Assembly (NCBI GenBank): GCA_036365145.1
Contig: JAEOAD010000015.1
Coordinates: 11,401,501 to 11,465,500 of the forward strand
Origin: Orientallactaga sibirica
Taxonomy: Eukaryota; Chordata; Mammalia; Rodentia; Dipodidae
Direction: 5' to 3'
DNA length: 64,000 nt
Made by a program: the position numbers and the translations under genes. Below, piece after piece: positions 55,045-64,000 of this stretch; the stretch's first letter is position 1, and every line of letters starts with the position of its first letter. The notes below the pieces were generated by a model. The model searched no databases and had not been told where the DNA came from. It saw nothing but the letters and a program-made list of their open reading frames with translations.

Positions 55045-55487
55045 TAGTTTCTTGTCACTTCTGTGGCAGATTGCCATAAGGAGTTAAAAACTCACAATGT
55101 TGTTATCTTCCAGTTTTGTAGGTCATCAGTCCACAGTGGGGCTCAGTGGGCCAACATCAAGGCAGGCAGCAGACTGCGTTTCCCTGTGGAGGCTCCTGAG
55201 CTCATGAACTCCTCCTCCCTTCTGAATGACAGCAGTGGCGAGACACACTCTTCTCATGTTGGGCTCCTTTGACACTGAGTCTCTCACCTCCATCTTTCAT
55301 GTTTTAAAGGTGATGGTGTTGAGACTATTCTTATCAGGGTAATTTCCTTCAATTTTAAGAGAAATTGGTTAGTAACCTCAGCTCCATATGCCACCTTAAT
55401 TTTTCTTGCTGTATAATGTCATGGAGGCACAGGTTCTAGGCATCAGGTGGTAATTGTCTTTGGGAAGCCATATTCTACCTATCACAG
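55045..55487 (+). repeat. Ancient LTR/MER-like repeat
   Basis: Order ttagtttcttgtcacttctg, cagattgccataaggag, gttatcttccagttttgtag, cagtggggctcagtgggcca, catcaaggcaggcagcagac, then ggccatattctacctatcac-like end. This is the same old family as 22196-22550, here nearly full length. Confidence 0.65.
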
Positions 55488-55751
55488 ATATTACCTTACA
55501 AAGAGTCCAGTCTGTTGCCAGCTCCAGTGACATTGACTTTTCTCTCCTTAACTTGGACAGATGTCTTCCCAGGCTGGCCCTTTCATAGAGGTTGGCTGTC
55601 TCTGCACTGTGGAACCTCTCAGGGGTTTTGTGGCTATGCAAGAGTGTTGAATTTTGGAAATCAAAGTTCCTCAGGCTGAAGGAGACTTTTTATTCAGCCA
55701 TTACCTATTTCTGCATGATGTGTGGTATGTGTTGTGCGTGTGTGTGTGTGC

Positions 55752-55789
<38 letters not shown>

Positions 55790-56737
55790 TAGAGAGGACT
55801 AAATTGGAAGTGAGCCATGCTCTGGCATTTCACAAAGAGAGACTCTCAAAACATATTCCTTGAAATCTTGTTAACTTTTTCTCTACTATCTGGAATCTTA
55901 ACTCCCTTCAGCATGTTGGTAACTCCTAAACAGGGAGTTATAAAACACTTGCCCCTTCCTTGTAGTCTCTCTGCTGACCCCTGGGTCCTTGTAGATGCTG
56001 GAAATGACTCCACTTATGCTAGGTAGTCAGCTTTCTTTTCTTGTCATGTTGACGGATCTTGGATCTCCTTGGTATTTACTGCTATCTGTTAAAAAACAAA
56101 AAGAGCAGATTCTTCAACCAAGAGTGAGAGTGCTTTCAAGCTTTTTATGGGCATACCCTCTTTTCTAAGCCCAAGAACAGTGGAAGCCTCTTTACAGTCT
56201 ATGACTTCCCATCCATAGGATTCTGACTTGATTCTCAGTGCCAAGTATGAATTCCCTCCTGCTGAGTGGGCCTCATATCCAAACAGAGAGCAGTTGATTA
56301 TCCACATAGTCTGTGTGCCACTGTTGCACAGGTGTGGAGTTCTTACCTGGCTAGGTGATCTTGTAACTTTCAGGATCCCCTGCCTGTTCATGCTATTGGT
56401 TACTGTTATCCCCCAGCAACTCACATAACATTTTCTAGCACTATGAAGGCTAAGACATCAGAGAGCTGGCTTCCTTTTCACTTCCAGCATGATCTCTCAT
56501 CTTGTGCTCATAGCCTGTGGTGTCTTCAGCAACAGGGTCTTAGCATTTGGCTTTGGTGGGTAACCAAGTGTTTTGGTACTAGTCTGCATTGTTTTGGGGA
56601 CCTCATGGACCCCCCTAACCAATAACACTCTGCAGGAGATAATCCAGTTTCTGGCACTGAAATTTACCAGCCAGAGCCTATGATTGTAGGGTTAAGTTTT
56701 CTTCACTCTCCATAGGGCACTTCTGCCTGGAAAATTC
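55488..56737. other. Unique sequence with one GT repeat
   Basis: No gene recognised. The antisense 111-codon frame at 56089-56424 has no known motif. Confidence 0.4.
55738..55788. repeat. (GT)n microsatellite with CG interruptions
   Basis: GT units with an early gtgcgcgtgt interruption. Confidence 0.96.
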
Positions 56738-56960
56738 CATCTTATTTTTTGAGACAGGGTCTTTCACTGAACCTGGAGTTCACTGATTTGGCTACACTAG
56801 CTAGCCAGTAAGCCTCAGGCATCCTCCTGTCTGCCTTCCTACTGCTGGGATTGCAGGGTGCAACATTATGCACAACTTTTATGTGGGTGCTGTGGATCTA
56901 CACTTAGATGCCCATGGTTTTGTGGAAAACACTTTATTAACTGAGCTACGTCCCCAGACC
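56738..56960 (-). mobile_element. B4/RSINE1-like SINE, antisense
   Basis: Landmarks gacagggtctttcactgaac, ctggagttcactgatttggc, gcatcctcctgtctgccttc, tgggtgctgtggatctacac and aactgagctacgtccccaga. A younger SINE abuts its right edge. Confidence 0.82.
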
Positions 56961-56999
56961 TTTGAACTTATTTATTTGTTTGTTTGTTTGTTTGTTTGT

Positions 57000-57034
<35 letters not shown>

Positions 57035-57303
57035 TTTTGGGAGAGAGACATAGAGAGAGACAGAGAGAGAGAAGAAGAGGAAGACAGATAGAGATGGGCG
57101 CAGACTCTCAGCTGCTGCAAATGAAATCCAGATGCGTGTGCCCCTTGTGGTCAAGTGCGGCATTGCGCCCTTGCGTCACTTTGCATCTGGCTCAACGTGG
57201 GATCTGGAGATTCGAACCGCTGGAGATTGGAACAGCGTTCTTTAGACTTAGGAGGCAGGCGCCTTGCCCACTAAGCCATCTCTCCAGCCCTTTGAACTTA
57301 TTT
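56961..57303 (-). mobile_element. tRNA-type SINE (long variant) with TSD and bipartite tail
   Basis: Flanked by tttgaacttattt at 56961-56973 and 57291-57303, a perfect 13-bp duplication. The tail is (TTTG)n then (TTTA)n, then a GA-rich part. The body has the cgtgtgccccttgtggtcaa / ttgcgcccttgcgtcacttt segment and ends ctaagccatctctccagccc. The B-box region is duplicated (tggagattcgaaccgc / tggagattggaacagc, about 57204-57235). Confidence 0.95.
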
Positions 57304-57407
57304 TTAAGACAGTTCAGTTTTATTGGACAATAGTCTGGTCAAATAGTAACATAAAGTGAGGTAATATGTAATTTAGAATTTTCTAGGAGCCACATTATAA
57401 AGTAAAA

Positions 57408-57470
57408 CAAGAGATGAGGTTGTAGTTCAGTGGTGGAACATTTACCTGAGGTTTGAATCTCAGCACTGGA
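57408..57470 (+). mobile_element. ID-type SINE fragment
   Basis: gatgaggttgtagttcagtg, gtggaacatttacctgaggt, ttgaatctcagcactgga: a short, diverged ID element. Confidence 0.6.
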
Positions 57471-58084
57471 AAAAAGTCAGAACACATGAAATTAATTTTA
57501 ATACTATATTTTATTTGACTCACCATATCCAAAATATCATCATGTGGACATGTAATTCATACAAAACTTTAATTAGGTATCTTTACCTTCTTTTTGTATT
57601 CGGGCTTTCAAAGCCAGTGCGTATTTTACACTTAGAGCACATTTTAGTGTTTCAATGCAGATGCTAAATTTCACTGGCAAGACTTGATCTGTATTTAGAC
57701 TTCATAAAATTGAGTGTTGAAAAAACAGATTCACATATCCAAATTGTTCCAACCATACTTAGATGCTTTCCAATAACAGGATCTAGGATCAGTTTTTAAT
57801 TTTAAGTTCACTGAGATGAAATGAAATAAGATGGGAAGCTTACCTTCTGAGTTGCTGTAAGTAGGATTTTAGTGCTCTCTGGCCACATGGGCTGATGACC
57901 ACAGCCTGCATAGTGCACAGCCACAATGTCATGCTACAAATGCAGAAGGAAACACATGGCTTGGGGTCGAGTGTGCAGTGGAACCAAGGCTCCTGTCTTT
58001 GGGTGCAGTACCATTCAAGCCCATGTGTCACTGTTCATGAGTCTCAGTGAGTCCAGGAGGCCAGAGCCCTACTTGTGGGGTTTC
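57471..58084. other. Unique sequence, no feature recognised
   Basis: No repeat, exon or RNA recognised. Confidence 0.4.
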
Positions 58085-58470
58085 ATTCTCTTGCTCAATC
58101 ACTAATTCACACATTCAGCAAAACTGGGGGCCTCATTGTGCCAGTTGTTCTGGGTGTTGGGGTGAGTGGAGCAGAAGGGTCTGGGTCCCTCTCTATTGGG
58201 GAATTGAGTTTACTCCAACACTGAAGGGAGACAGTCAAGAAGTGAAGAAAAATGCAAATCTTTGCATAAAATGATGACTGCATGAAACAGAGAATAAAAA
58301 GTATAGACAAATCAGTGAGTGGGAGGTTGTAGCAGAAACTTCTAGAATATGGCCAGGAGGGCCTCTCTGGGTATAGGTCACCAAGTTGAAATTGAGTCTA
58401 AGCAAAGATCTGAAGGCATGGGCAAGCCAGTTCAGTGAATGCATGCTGAGGGTCAGACATTGGCCCTAGG
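58085..58470 (+). repeat. Ancient mammalian interspersed repeat, class unassigned
   Basis: Phrases cacacattcagcaaaactgg, ctgggtccctctctattggg, ggagacagtcaagaagtgaa, ggcctctctgggtataggtc, aagatctgaaggcatgggca and acattggccctaggggg follow a widespread old repeat (the 'aggaaggcctctctgaggag' type). Confidence 0.5.
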
Positions 58471-58504
58471 GGGTTTAAAACCAGTAAGTCCCTGTGGTTG
58501 TGGC

Positions 58505-58800
58505 CCAGAAGAGCCAAAGGAAGGGTATAACCTCTTACAATGCAACTGTCCAGACAGAAACTGGCCTCGATATCCATGACCTTGCAGTGCCTAGCAATAC
58601 CTTTGCAAAACCCTCAAAATAGAAGAAAAAGATGATGACATCAAATTAGAAGAGAGACTGATGGAGAGAGGGAGGGGATATGATAGAGACTTGAGTTCTA
58701 AAGGGGAATGGAGGGAGGGAAGGGAAATATCATGTGGGTTTTTTCTTTGTATGTGAGTATAAAAGTCAATAAAAAACAATAATAATAAAAGAAAAAGAGG
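58505..58800 (+). mobile_element. Short L1 3' end (subfamily B)
   Basis: The last roughly 290 bp of the 3' UTR seen at 6193-6955: agccaaaggaagggtataac, gatgatgacatcaaattaga, gagggaggggatatgataga, with an A-rich tail (gtcaataaaaaacaataata). Confidence 0.9.
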
Positions 58801-58924
58801 ATACATCTGCAGGGGAAGCTAGTGTCTCCAGTTATCAGTAAGCCAGCCCACTCCAGAGCCATGGGAAGTAGAATGGAGACTCCAGAGTAGCAACGCTTTC
58901 CTAAAACCTCAGTTCCACCCATTG

Positions 58925-59075
58925 TGCTCTTTTACTCAGCCTTTAAGTTCCTGTTTACATGTGTAAAATGGGGATAATAACCCTACCTAAGAGCTTCTGT
59001 GAAAATTAACTTTGTTAGTACACGTAAGACATCTGGCAAATTGAAGATGCATGGAAATGTTAGCTACTATGATGG
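58925..59075 (+). mobile_element. MIR SINE
   Basis: Core tgtaaaatggggataataac, cctacctaagagcttctgtg, aaattaactttgttagtaca matches the MIR core. Confidence 0.85.
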
Positions 59076-60167
59076 CCCATATGTTAAATGTGTTCTGAGT
59101 GCTAGCTGGGACAGCCCAGCCCAGTGTTGGGAGTTCTAGGGTGCAAATGGATATAAGACAGAGAGTCAAGGAATGTCAATGCCTGTGTAGTCATACCACA
59201 AGTGTGTGCAGTATCTCCTCCCCAGGAACACTACTCTGCTGATGGCCGAGCCCTTGTTACAGGGCAGTCAGAGAGGGAGTGTTCAACATCTAGGCAAGGT
59301 GTTGATGCTCAGGTGGACCCCTGCAACAGGTGCAGAGGAAACAGAAGCTACTTGGCCAGGTAGATAGATAGTACTCCTTGACTGGACGGTTCACCCTTGA
59401 CCTCTGAGTCCATCCTGTTCTTCTCAGTCACTTGTTTATTGACAAGTTATCATGGCAACAGTGGAGACACAGCAAAAGTTAATTGTCAGCTCTGACTAAT
59501 GCAGAACAATTGATTTAATATTTATGAAAAGTCTACTCTGTGTCTCTAGCATCTCTTTCAGACCTCAGCTCTTCTCAGCCTCATGTCTTTTGGTCTCCTG
59601 CTCAGAGAATAGGATGATTTAAAAATAAACTACCTCTGAGCTCTAGAAAAGCCATGATTCATTTTTCCCAAGTAGAATATTCATTGAAGGAAGACCCACT
59701 CTCCAGGGCACTGGGGGATTGGAGGGACCTTGAAATTCTTGCACTGCTCCTTCAGGGCCTGGTCTGAGGGCTGTGATGATCACATGTTGTCAACATCACT
59801 TTATTTTGAAAACCCCAATCAGGCCCTTCAGTGTTCAATGTTTCCAGTTAAGCATTTGGGATGTCTCAGAGATTAGTAAGAAGGCCTAGTGAAGAGTTCT
59901 TTCCAAAACCTTAATTATGAGTGCGTGTGACACTGAGGACTCTTATTGGGCTTCCAGCCAGGCATGAGACTGGGAAGGAAGGCTCATTGCCAGCCTTGAG
60001 TTCCCCCAGTCTCCACACGCAGGACAAGATGAATATGGATCTACAAGGAACAGAAAAAAAAATGCTGGTCCCAGGAGCAGAGGCAGAGACCTCACGTCAT
60101 CCACGCCTGGATGTCATTTACTCATTTCTTCAACCTTTTCATTTGTACAACACATGTTGATAAAATG
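59076..60167. other. Unique sequence, no gene recognised
   Basis: No exon recognised. The patch 59430-59560 is treated separately. Confidence 0.4.
59430..59560. promoter_or_regulatory. Candidate conserved patch with X-box-like and FOX-like motifs
   Basis: Contains ttgtttattgacaag (forkhead-like), tcatggcaac (half of an RFX X-box) and acaattgatttaatatttat. Repeat-free. Candidate only. Confidence 0.2.
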
Positions 60168-60520
60168 CTGCTATGGTCTGAATATATTTGCTCCAAGTTC
60201 ATATGCTACAATCCTGACACCCAAGGTGATGGTATTGGGAGATGGCACCTGTGAGGGTGACTGGGTCATCAGTGTGGAGCTCTTCTGAATGGGATTGGTG
60301 CCCTTGTAAAGGAGGATCCCGAGACCCCTTGCCTGTCGCTATGTAAAGAAACCATGTGAATATGCTTGGCTTTGAAGGAGCAGCCTTCACTAGATCCCAC
60401 TTGCTGGGTCCTTAACCTGAGACTTCCATCCTTTAGGATCATGAGAAATATGCTCTTATTATTAATAAACCACCCAGTCTATAGATTTTGTTACAGTAAC
60501 TCCAATAGACTGAGACTAAA
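60168..60520 (+). mobile_element. MST/MLT1-type (ERVL-MaLR) solitary LTR
   Basis: Opens gctatggtctgaatatattt, gctccaagttcatatgctac, then ggtgatggtattgggagatg, gggattggtgcccttgtaaa, and ends cccagtctatagattttgtt, acagtaactccaatagactg. A textbook MaLR LTR order. Confidence 0.9.
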
Positions 60521-62545
60521 GTCTTGAATTGCTTTCAGCATGGCTTCATTGGTGACTGAGGAGAGTAGCTTTGGCAACACAGATTGCGGCTGCTGGTGGT
60601 CAGGTGCTTGTTACATTTGACATGCCTAGTAGACCTTCAGATGGTTGTTGGATATACAGATCTGAATTTCAGTGAAGAGGGCCAGGCAAGGGAGAGCTAT
60701 GCAGAAGCCAGTGACTCCTAGACAGGACACTGAAAGCTGCAGAGAAGGTTGAGGTCACCTGGTTGAGCCAGTAGGTCAGTGCTGAGGCAGTTTATCTGCC
60801 CTTCCGGGGAAGAGGAGAACTGTGCTGCTCCAGCCTTGGGGCTGCTACACTGAGCCAGCCCAGGCAGCTGGCGCCTAGAGGAACCATTAATCCTGAAGCA
60901 TGTGAGTGGTGGGGTGGGGACCGCTAAGAACATGCACTCAGGCTCAAGCCTGATGTGTTTCAGACCTCAGCTCTGCTGCTTGGTTCATTTTCAGAGCCGT
61001 ATGTATATTCATTCACTCAACACCCTCTTTCTGAGTCCTGACCGTGTTTTGTGTTTCCCAGGAGCTTGCACACACATATTCCTCCCCCCACTCCCCGCCA
61101 CCACCACACACCACCTCCACCACCAGGCACTGTCTAGTGGGGCAGATCCAGAAATGCTTGTGTGATGAATACATTGGGCGAGGGAAGGGAGGGGGCTGCA
61201 GAGGAAGGACAGCTTACTCTGCTGCCTTCTTTGCAGAACCAGCTCCTCCTTCCTTGCATCTGGAGTCTTTCCACTTCCACGCTCCACCCATTGCACACCG
61301 TTGCCTAGCTTCTGGAGTATTTATGTCTCCTCTGGCTGGGCTGCTGGACTCTCTTGCCTGGTCACCTCTTGGTGCTTGGCTCCCATGTTCTTATATTTAT
61401 TGTCGGTTACCTTGACCCCAGGCCCAGTTTCAGGATAAGCTCCCTCCTTCCCATTCTGAAAGCCATCCTTCTATCTCCTCTCTCCTGCACAGGTACTAAC
61501 CTCCTGCTATCCATTCCGTGGTCATGGGGAGGGAAAAGACTCAGTTTGGTCCCATTTTTGGAGGAATTCAGAAAGTTCTATCAGGTTTCAAGGATCTTAT
61601 AAGAGCTGTTCTGTAGGTAGAGGTGGGGGGGGCTAGCTAAGGTCTGGGTGGCAGAAACATTGAGATTTGTGACTCCCATGGCCAGCATGGCCCCTTCCTG
61701 TTAAACAGCACCTCTACTTCTTTAGCCCCAAACCCAATGCTAATTCTGAAAACCTGGCAAAGCTGGGAGCTTTGTCACCACGTTTAAATATTCTGCCCCA
61801 TGGCGGGGCTCCAGCACCACACAACCCAGGCATTTCACCCCCCAATGCTTGTGCCCTCCTTCCTGGCCTGAATTGTAATCTTGCTCACATTTCAAGGGTA
61901 ATTTCATCCATCTGGCCCTGATTCTTGTATCCCAAGTGTGCCTGATGGAGACTTAGGTGCCAAGATTTCCCCTTGAACTGGTTCCAAGTAGACCCCAAGT
62001 GCATCCCAAACCAGAGGCCCCTCTGCATTTTCTGGGTTAGATGCTTTCTGACCATTGGGGCATGCAATGGCCTTTAGGGGGAAGTCAAGGCGAGCTCTCC
62101 TTGCCGGGGAACACTGTGGCCTAAGAGGAAGTTCCTAGTGCAAAGCTGGACTCGGGCTGTGCATGTGATCATGAGTCTAGAGCTGGCGTAGGACAGAGGA
62201 GACTAAGGCCGTGGTGTGGGAAGGTCTGCTGACCCATACCTTAGTGAACTTCACTTTCTGGGTGGTATCTCTGCTGACCCTTCCTGCCATGCTCCAGCAC
62301 ATGGTTTCCTCGTGTTGGTCGCTTGAAACAGGGGCTCTGCATAGACATAGAAATGGGAGGGAGGGAGTCAGGGAGGATTACAGAGACACCTGGCACTGAG
62401 GGCCCAATCCAGACTCCAGAAGTTTTCTGTTGCCAGAGAACCTGCTTCAGGCCCTTACTGGGGATAGATGCTTGCTGTAGGTCTAGCTCTAGGGTGCTCC
62501 TAAATGAGCCGTTTCACCTTGACAGAATCAGGTGACCTTGTGCTC
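60521..62545. other. Unique sequence, about 2 kb, no gene recognised
   Basis: A C/A-rich stretch at 61076-61130 (ccaccaccacacaccacctc). The overlapping frames on both strands at 61009-61415 (95 and 123 codons) are due to this biased composition. The poly(T)-like run at 62559-62564 may mark the far end of the IFT20 retropseudogene, but that is unproven. Confidence 0.4.
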
Positions 62546-62862
62546 AAGGGCTGCTAGTTTTTTAAAAACATTAGTTCACTGCTCTTTCTTCCAAAGCCTG
62601 GTGAGTTTACAAAAAAAGTGTTCAAAGTTTACAGACCACTTGGTTCATACTAAGAATGCAAGGGGTGAGGCCCTAAGCTGCCTTGCTACAGGCACTGGCC
62701 ATATGTTGGTGTTTAGTATTGACTCTTCAGACTCAGCACTATTGCCTTCTGAGGTTGTGTTTCTTACACATTGTCATGGCATACTTGAGTCATTAGTCAA
62801 GTCTCTGGAATGGTACAGGAGGGGATTCTGCCTTCCTTCTTTAACAAAATGAAAATTTCAGT

Positions 62863-63475
62863 TCATTTCTGAAAAATAAATTGGTCAGTAAATTCATTTT
62901 GTTCTGCTTCTACTTTATGCAAAGCTTCTTGTTCAACTCAGCCCCTTTCCAGCTGCATTTTCTGTTCCTGCTGTCAGTTGCATGCAGTCTCTGCTGCAGT
63001 TGGACTTTCTGCTTCATTATAGTGTGAGGAAGAGCTGATGAGCACCAAGAGCCTTCATCCTCTTGTTTCTGCTTCGTTTGCAAGTTGGTCAATAAGCTCA
63101 GACCTCCAACTATTTTCTGAAACTGGCCATGTTTTCAAAAGATTTTATTTTTACTTATTTGAGAGAGAGAGAGAATGAGAATGGGTACACCATGGACTCT
63201 AGCCACTGCAAATGAACTTCAGATGTATGTGCCACCATGTGCATCTGGCTTATGTGGGACCTGGAGAATCGAACTTGGGTCCTTAGGCTTTGCAGGCAAG
63301 TGCCTTAACTACTAAGCCATCTCTCCAGCCCATGAAACTGGCTATTTTTGTCCACAAAATCCTTGTATTCTTCCTTGAGCTCTATGTTCTCTGTGGTCAC
63401 CTCTGGGCCCAACATACATGGCTTGTTCAGTTCATCAAAGTGCAGTCCTGCTTCTCCCAGAAAGTCCTTGATCAT
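62863..63475 (-). pseudogene. IFT20: IFT20 processed pseudogene, split by a SINE
   Basis: IFT20 is a small coiled-coil subunit of the intraflagellar transport B complex, linking Golgi traffic to the cilium. Here a minus-strand copy begins at ATG 63475-63473 and reads [17 protein letters not shown] and [12 protein letters not shown]. It is interrupted by the SINE at 63118-63350 and resumes with FQKIVGGL. After frameshifts it shows a MKALGA block and finally QKMQLER and KVEAEQNEFTDQFIFQK before TGA at 62865-62863. Without the SINE and its duplicated site the region is about 398 bp, against 399 bp for a 132-codon gene plus stop. All exons are contiguous, so it is a retrocopy. At least two frameshifts and two in-frame stops prevent function. 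Some 5' UTR may extend to about 63545. A poly(A) tail was not clearly found. Recognition is from memory of the protein but rests on several long exact blocks. Confidence 0.92.
63118..63350 (-). mobile_element. tRNA-type SINE inserted in the IFT20 pseudogene
   Basis: Body gagagagagagagaatgaga, gccactgcaaatgaacttca, atcgaacttgggtccttagg, end ctaagccatctctccagccc. Flanks tgaaactggc at 63118-63127 and 63333-63342 are the duplicated target. Both copies are part of the pseudogene reading (the QFQ region), which fixes the order of events. Confidence 0.95.
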
Positions 63476-63739
63476 AGCTTTTTCCCTTCCAGGTTCCCAG
63501 AGCTCTGTTCGAAGGGTGACAGTGGCAGTTAGGAGGTGTGTCATAGGAGTAAGGGTCAGTAAAGGGTAGGTCTTGAATGTCTATTACATGCCACACTGAT
63601 GGATGCTGAGGGCACAACGATCAGTTCAACATGGTGCCTGCCCCATAGGAGAACACAAGTTAGCTGCTGACCCATCCTAGTGGTGCTCCATAGCCCAGTC
63701 TTATGTCAGAAGGAGCTTCTTTCTCTGGCTAGCCACAAG
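63351..63739. other. Pseudogene 5' part, then unique sequence
   Basis: To 63475 this is the first part of the IFT20 retrocopy, possibly with 5' UTR to about 63545. Beyond that no feature is recognised. Confidence 0.5.
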
Positions 63740-63907
63740 CTGCTGCTGCCACCTCCAGTGTTGAGAGCACCAGGGCCTTCAGCCACTGAAAAGAAACTCC
63801 AGTCACATGCATCATGTGCATCTGGCTTACATGAGTCCTAGGGAATCAAACCTGAGTCCTTTGGCTTTGTAGGCAAGTGCCTTAACTGCTATGCCATCTC
63901 TCCAGCC
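63740..63907 (-). mobile_element. tRNA-type SINE lacking its tail side, antisense
   Basis: Begins within the body (caccagggccttcagccact), then tgcatctggcttacatgagt, ggctttgtaggcaagtgcct and ctatgccatctctccagccc. No GA-rich or A-rich tail precedes it, so it is truncated at the tail end. Confidence 0.85.
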
Positions 63908-63929
63908 CCACTTCTTCTTCTTTTTTTTA

Positions 63930-64000
63930 ATTTCTTTTTTAGATTTTATTTTATTTATTTATTTATTAGAGAGAGGGAAAGAGAGAGAGGGAGAGTGAGA
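63930..64000 (-). mobile_element. tRNA-type SINE, cut by the window edge
   Basis: Starts with the T-rich tail and ttattttatttatttattta, then gagagagggaaagagagaga. The body continues beyond the window. Confidence 0.75.

Overview
The window reads as mammalian, specifically rodent, nuclear DNA with no functional protein-coding gene that I can support. The dense SINE content is the best taxonomic clue. A tRNA-type SINE ends in ctaagccatctctccagccc on its reverse strand, and it occurs with B1, ID, B1+ID dimers, B4/RSINE1-like elements and ERVL-MaLR LTRs. The exact SINE variants (B1 tails reading ctagcccaggctgacct in reverse, and B2-type SINEs with the cttacgtgggtcctggggaatc body) are the ones I associate with jerboas (Dipodidae, possibly Jaculus). 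That assignment is inference from memory, not a search. There is no CpG island, no multi-exon gene structure and no RNA gene. The stretch is most likely intergenic or deep intronic. || Layout. 1-12 kb is an L1-rich block. It holds several 3' ends of two L1 subfamilies in both orientations, a 3.9 kb ancient antisense L1 (7.1-11.0 kb) and a 1.1 kb L1 3' end inserted at its far edge with a recognisable target-site duplication. 12-22 kb is mostly unique sequence with scattered SINEs, an L2 and an ERVL-like LTR, plus a homeodomain-motif-rich candidate conserved element near 14.0 kb. 22.2-25.8 kb is one antisense L1 that split an older repeat; its broken ORF2 is still readable. 26-38 kb mixes L1, MLT1, L2 and MaLR/ERVL remnants with unique sequence, including a local tandem-type duplication at 29.2/30.0 kb. 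38-40 kb is C/A-rich and carries three exact copies of an E-box/M-box 10-mer. 40.83-42.52 kb is the standout feature: a 33-copy, 53-bp minisatellite that is stop-free in all three forward frames and carries repeated splice-donor-like sites on its reverse strand. 43-63 kb is largely unique DNA with MIR, L2, MER5A, LTR and SINE insertions and a few compact candidate regulatory blocks. At 62.9-63.5 kb lies a processed pseudogene of IFT20 on the minus strand, split by a SINE. || How the parts relate. Nothing here forms a pathway or operon. The organisation is a history of insertions (LTR, then L1, then SINE), many of which can be ordered by nesting and target-site duplications. The most original observations are the minisatellite (its length polarity, triple open frames, ACGTG and splice-donor arrays), the E-box triplet next to it, the 29/30 kb duplication, the IFT20 retropseudogene and a short core shared by all the L1 3' ends. 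Family names for ancient repeats are from memory and should be checked with RepeatMasker.
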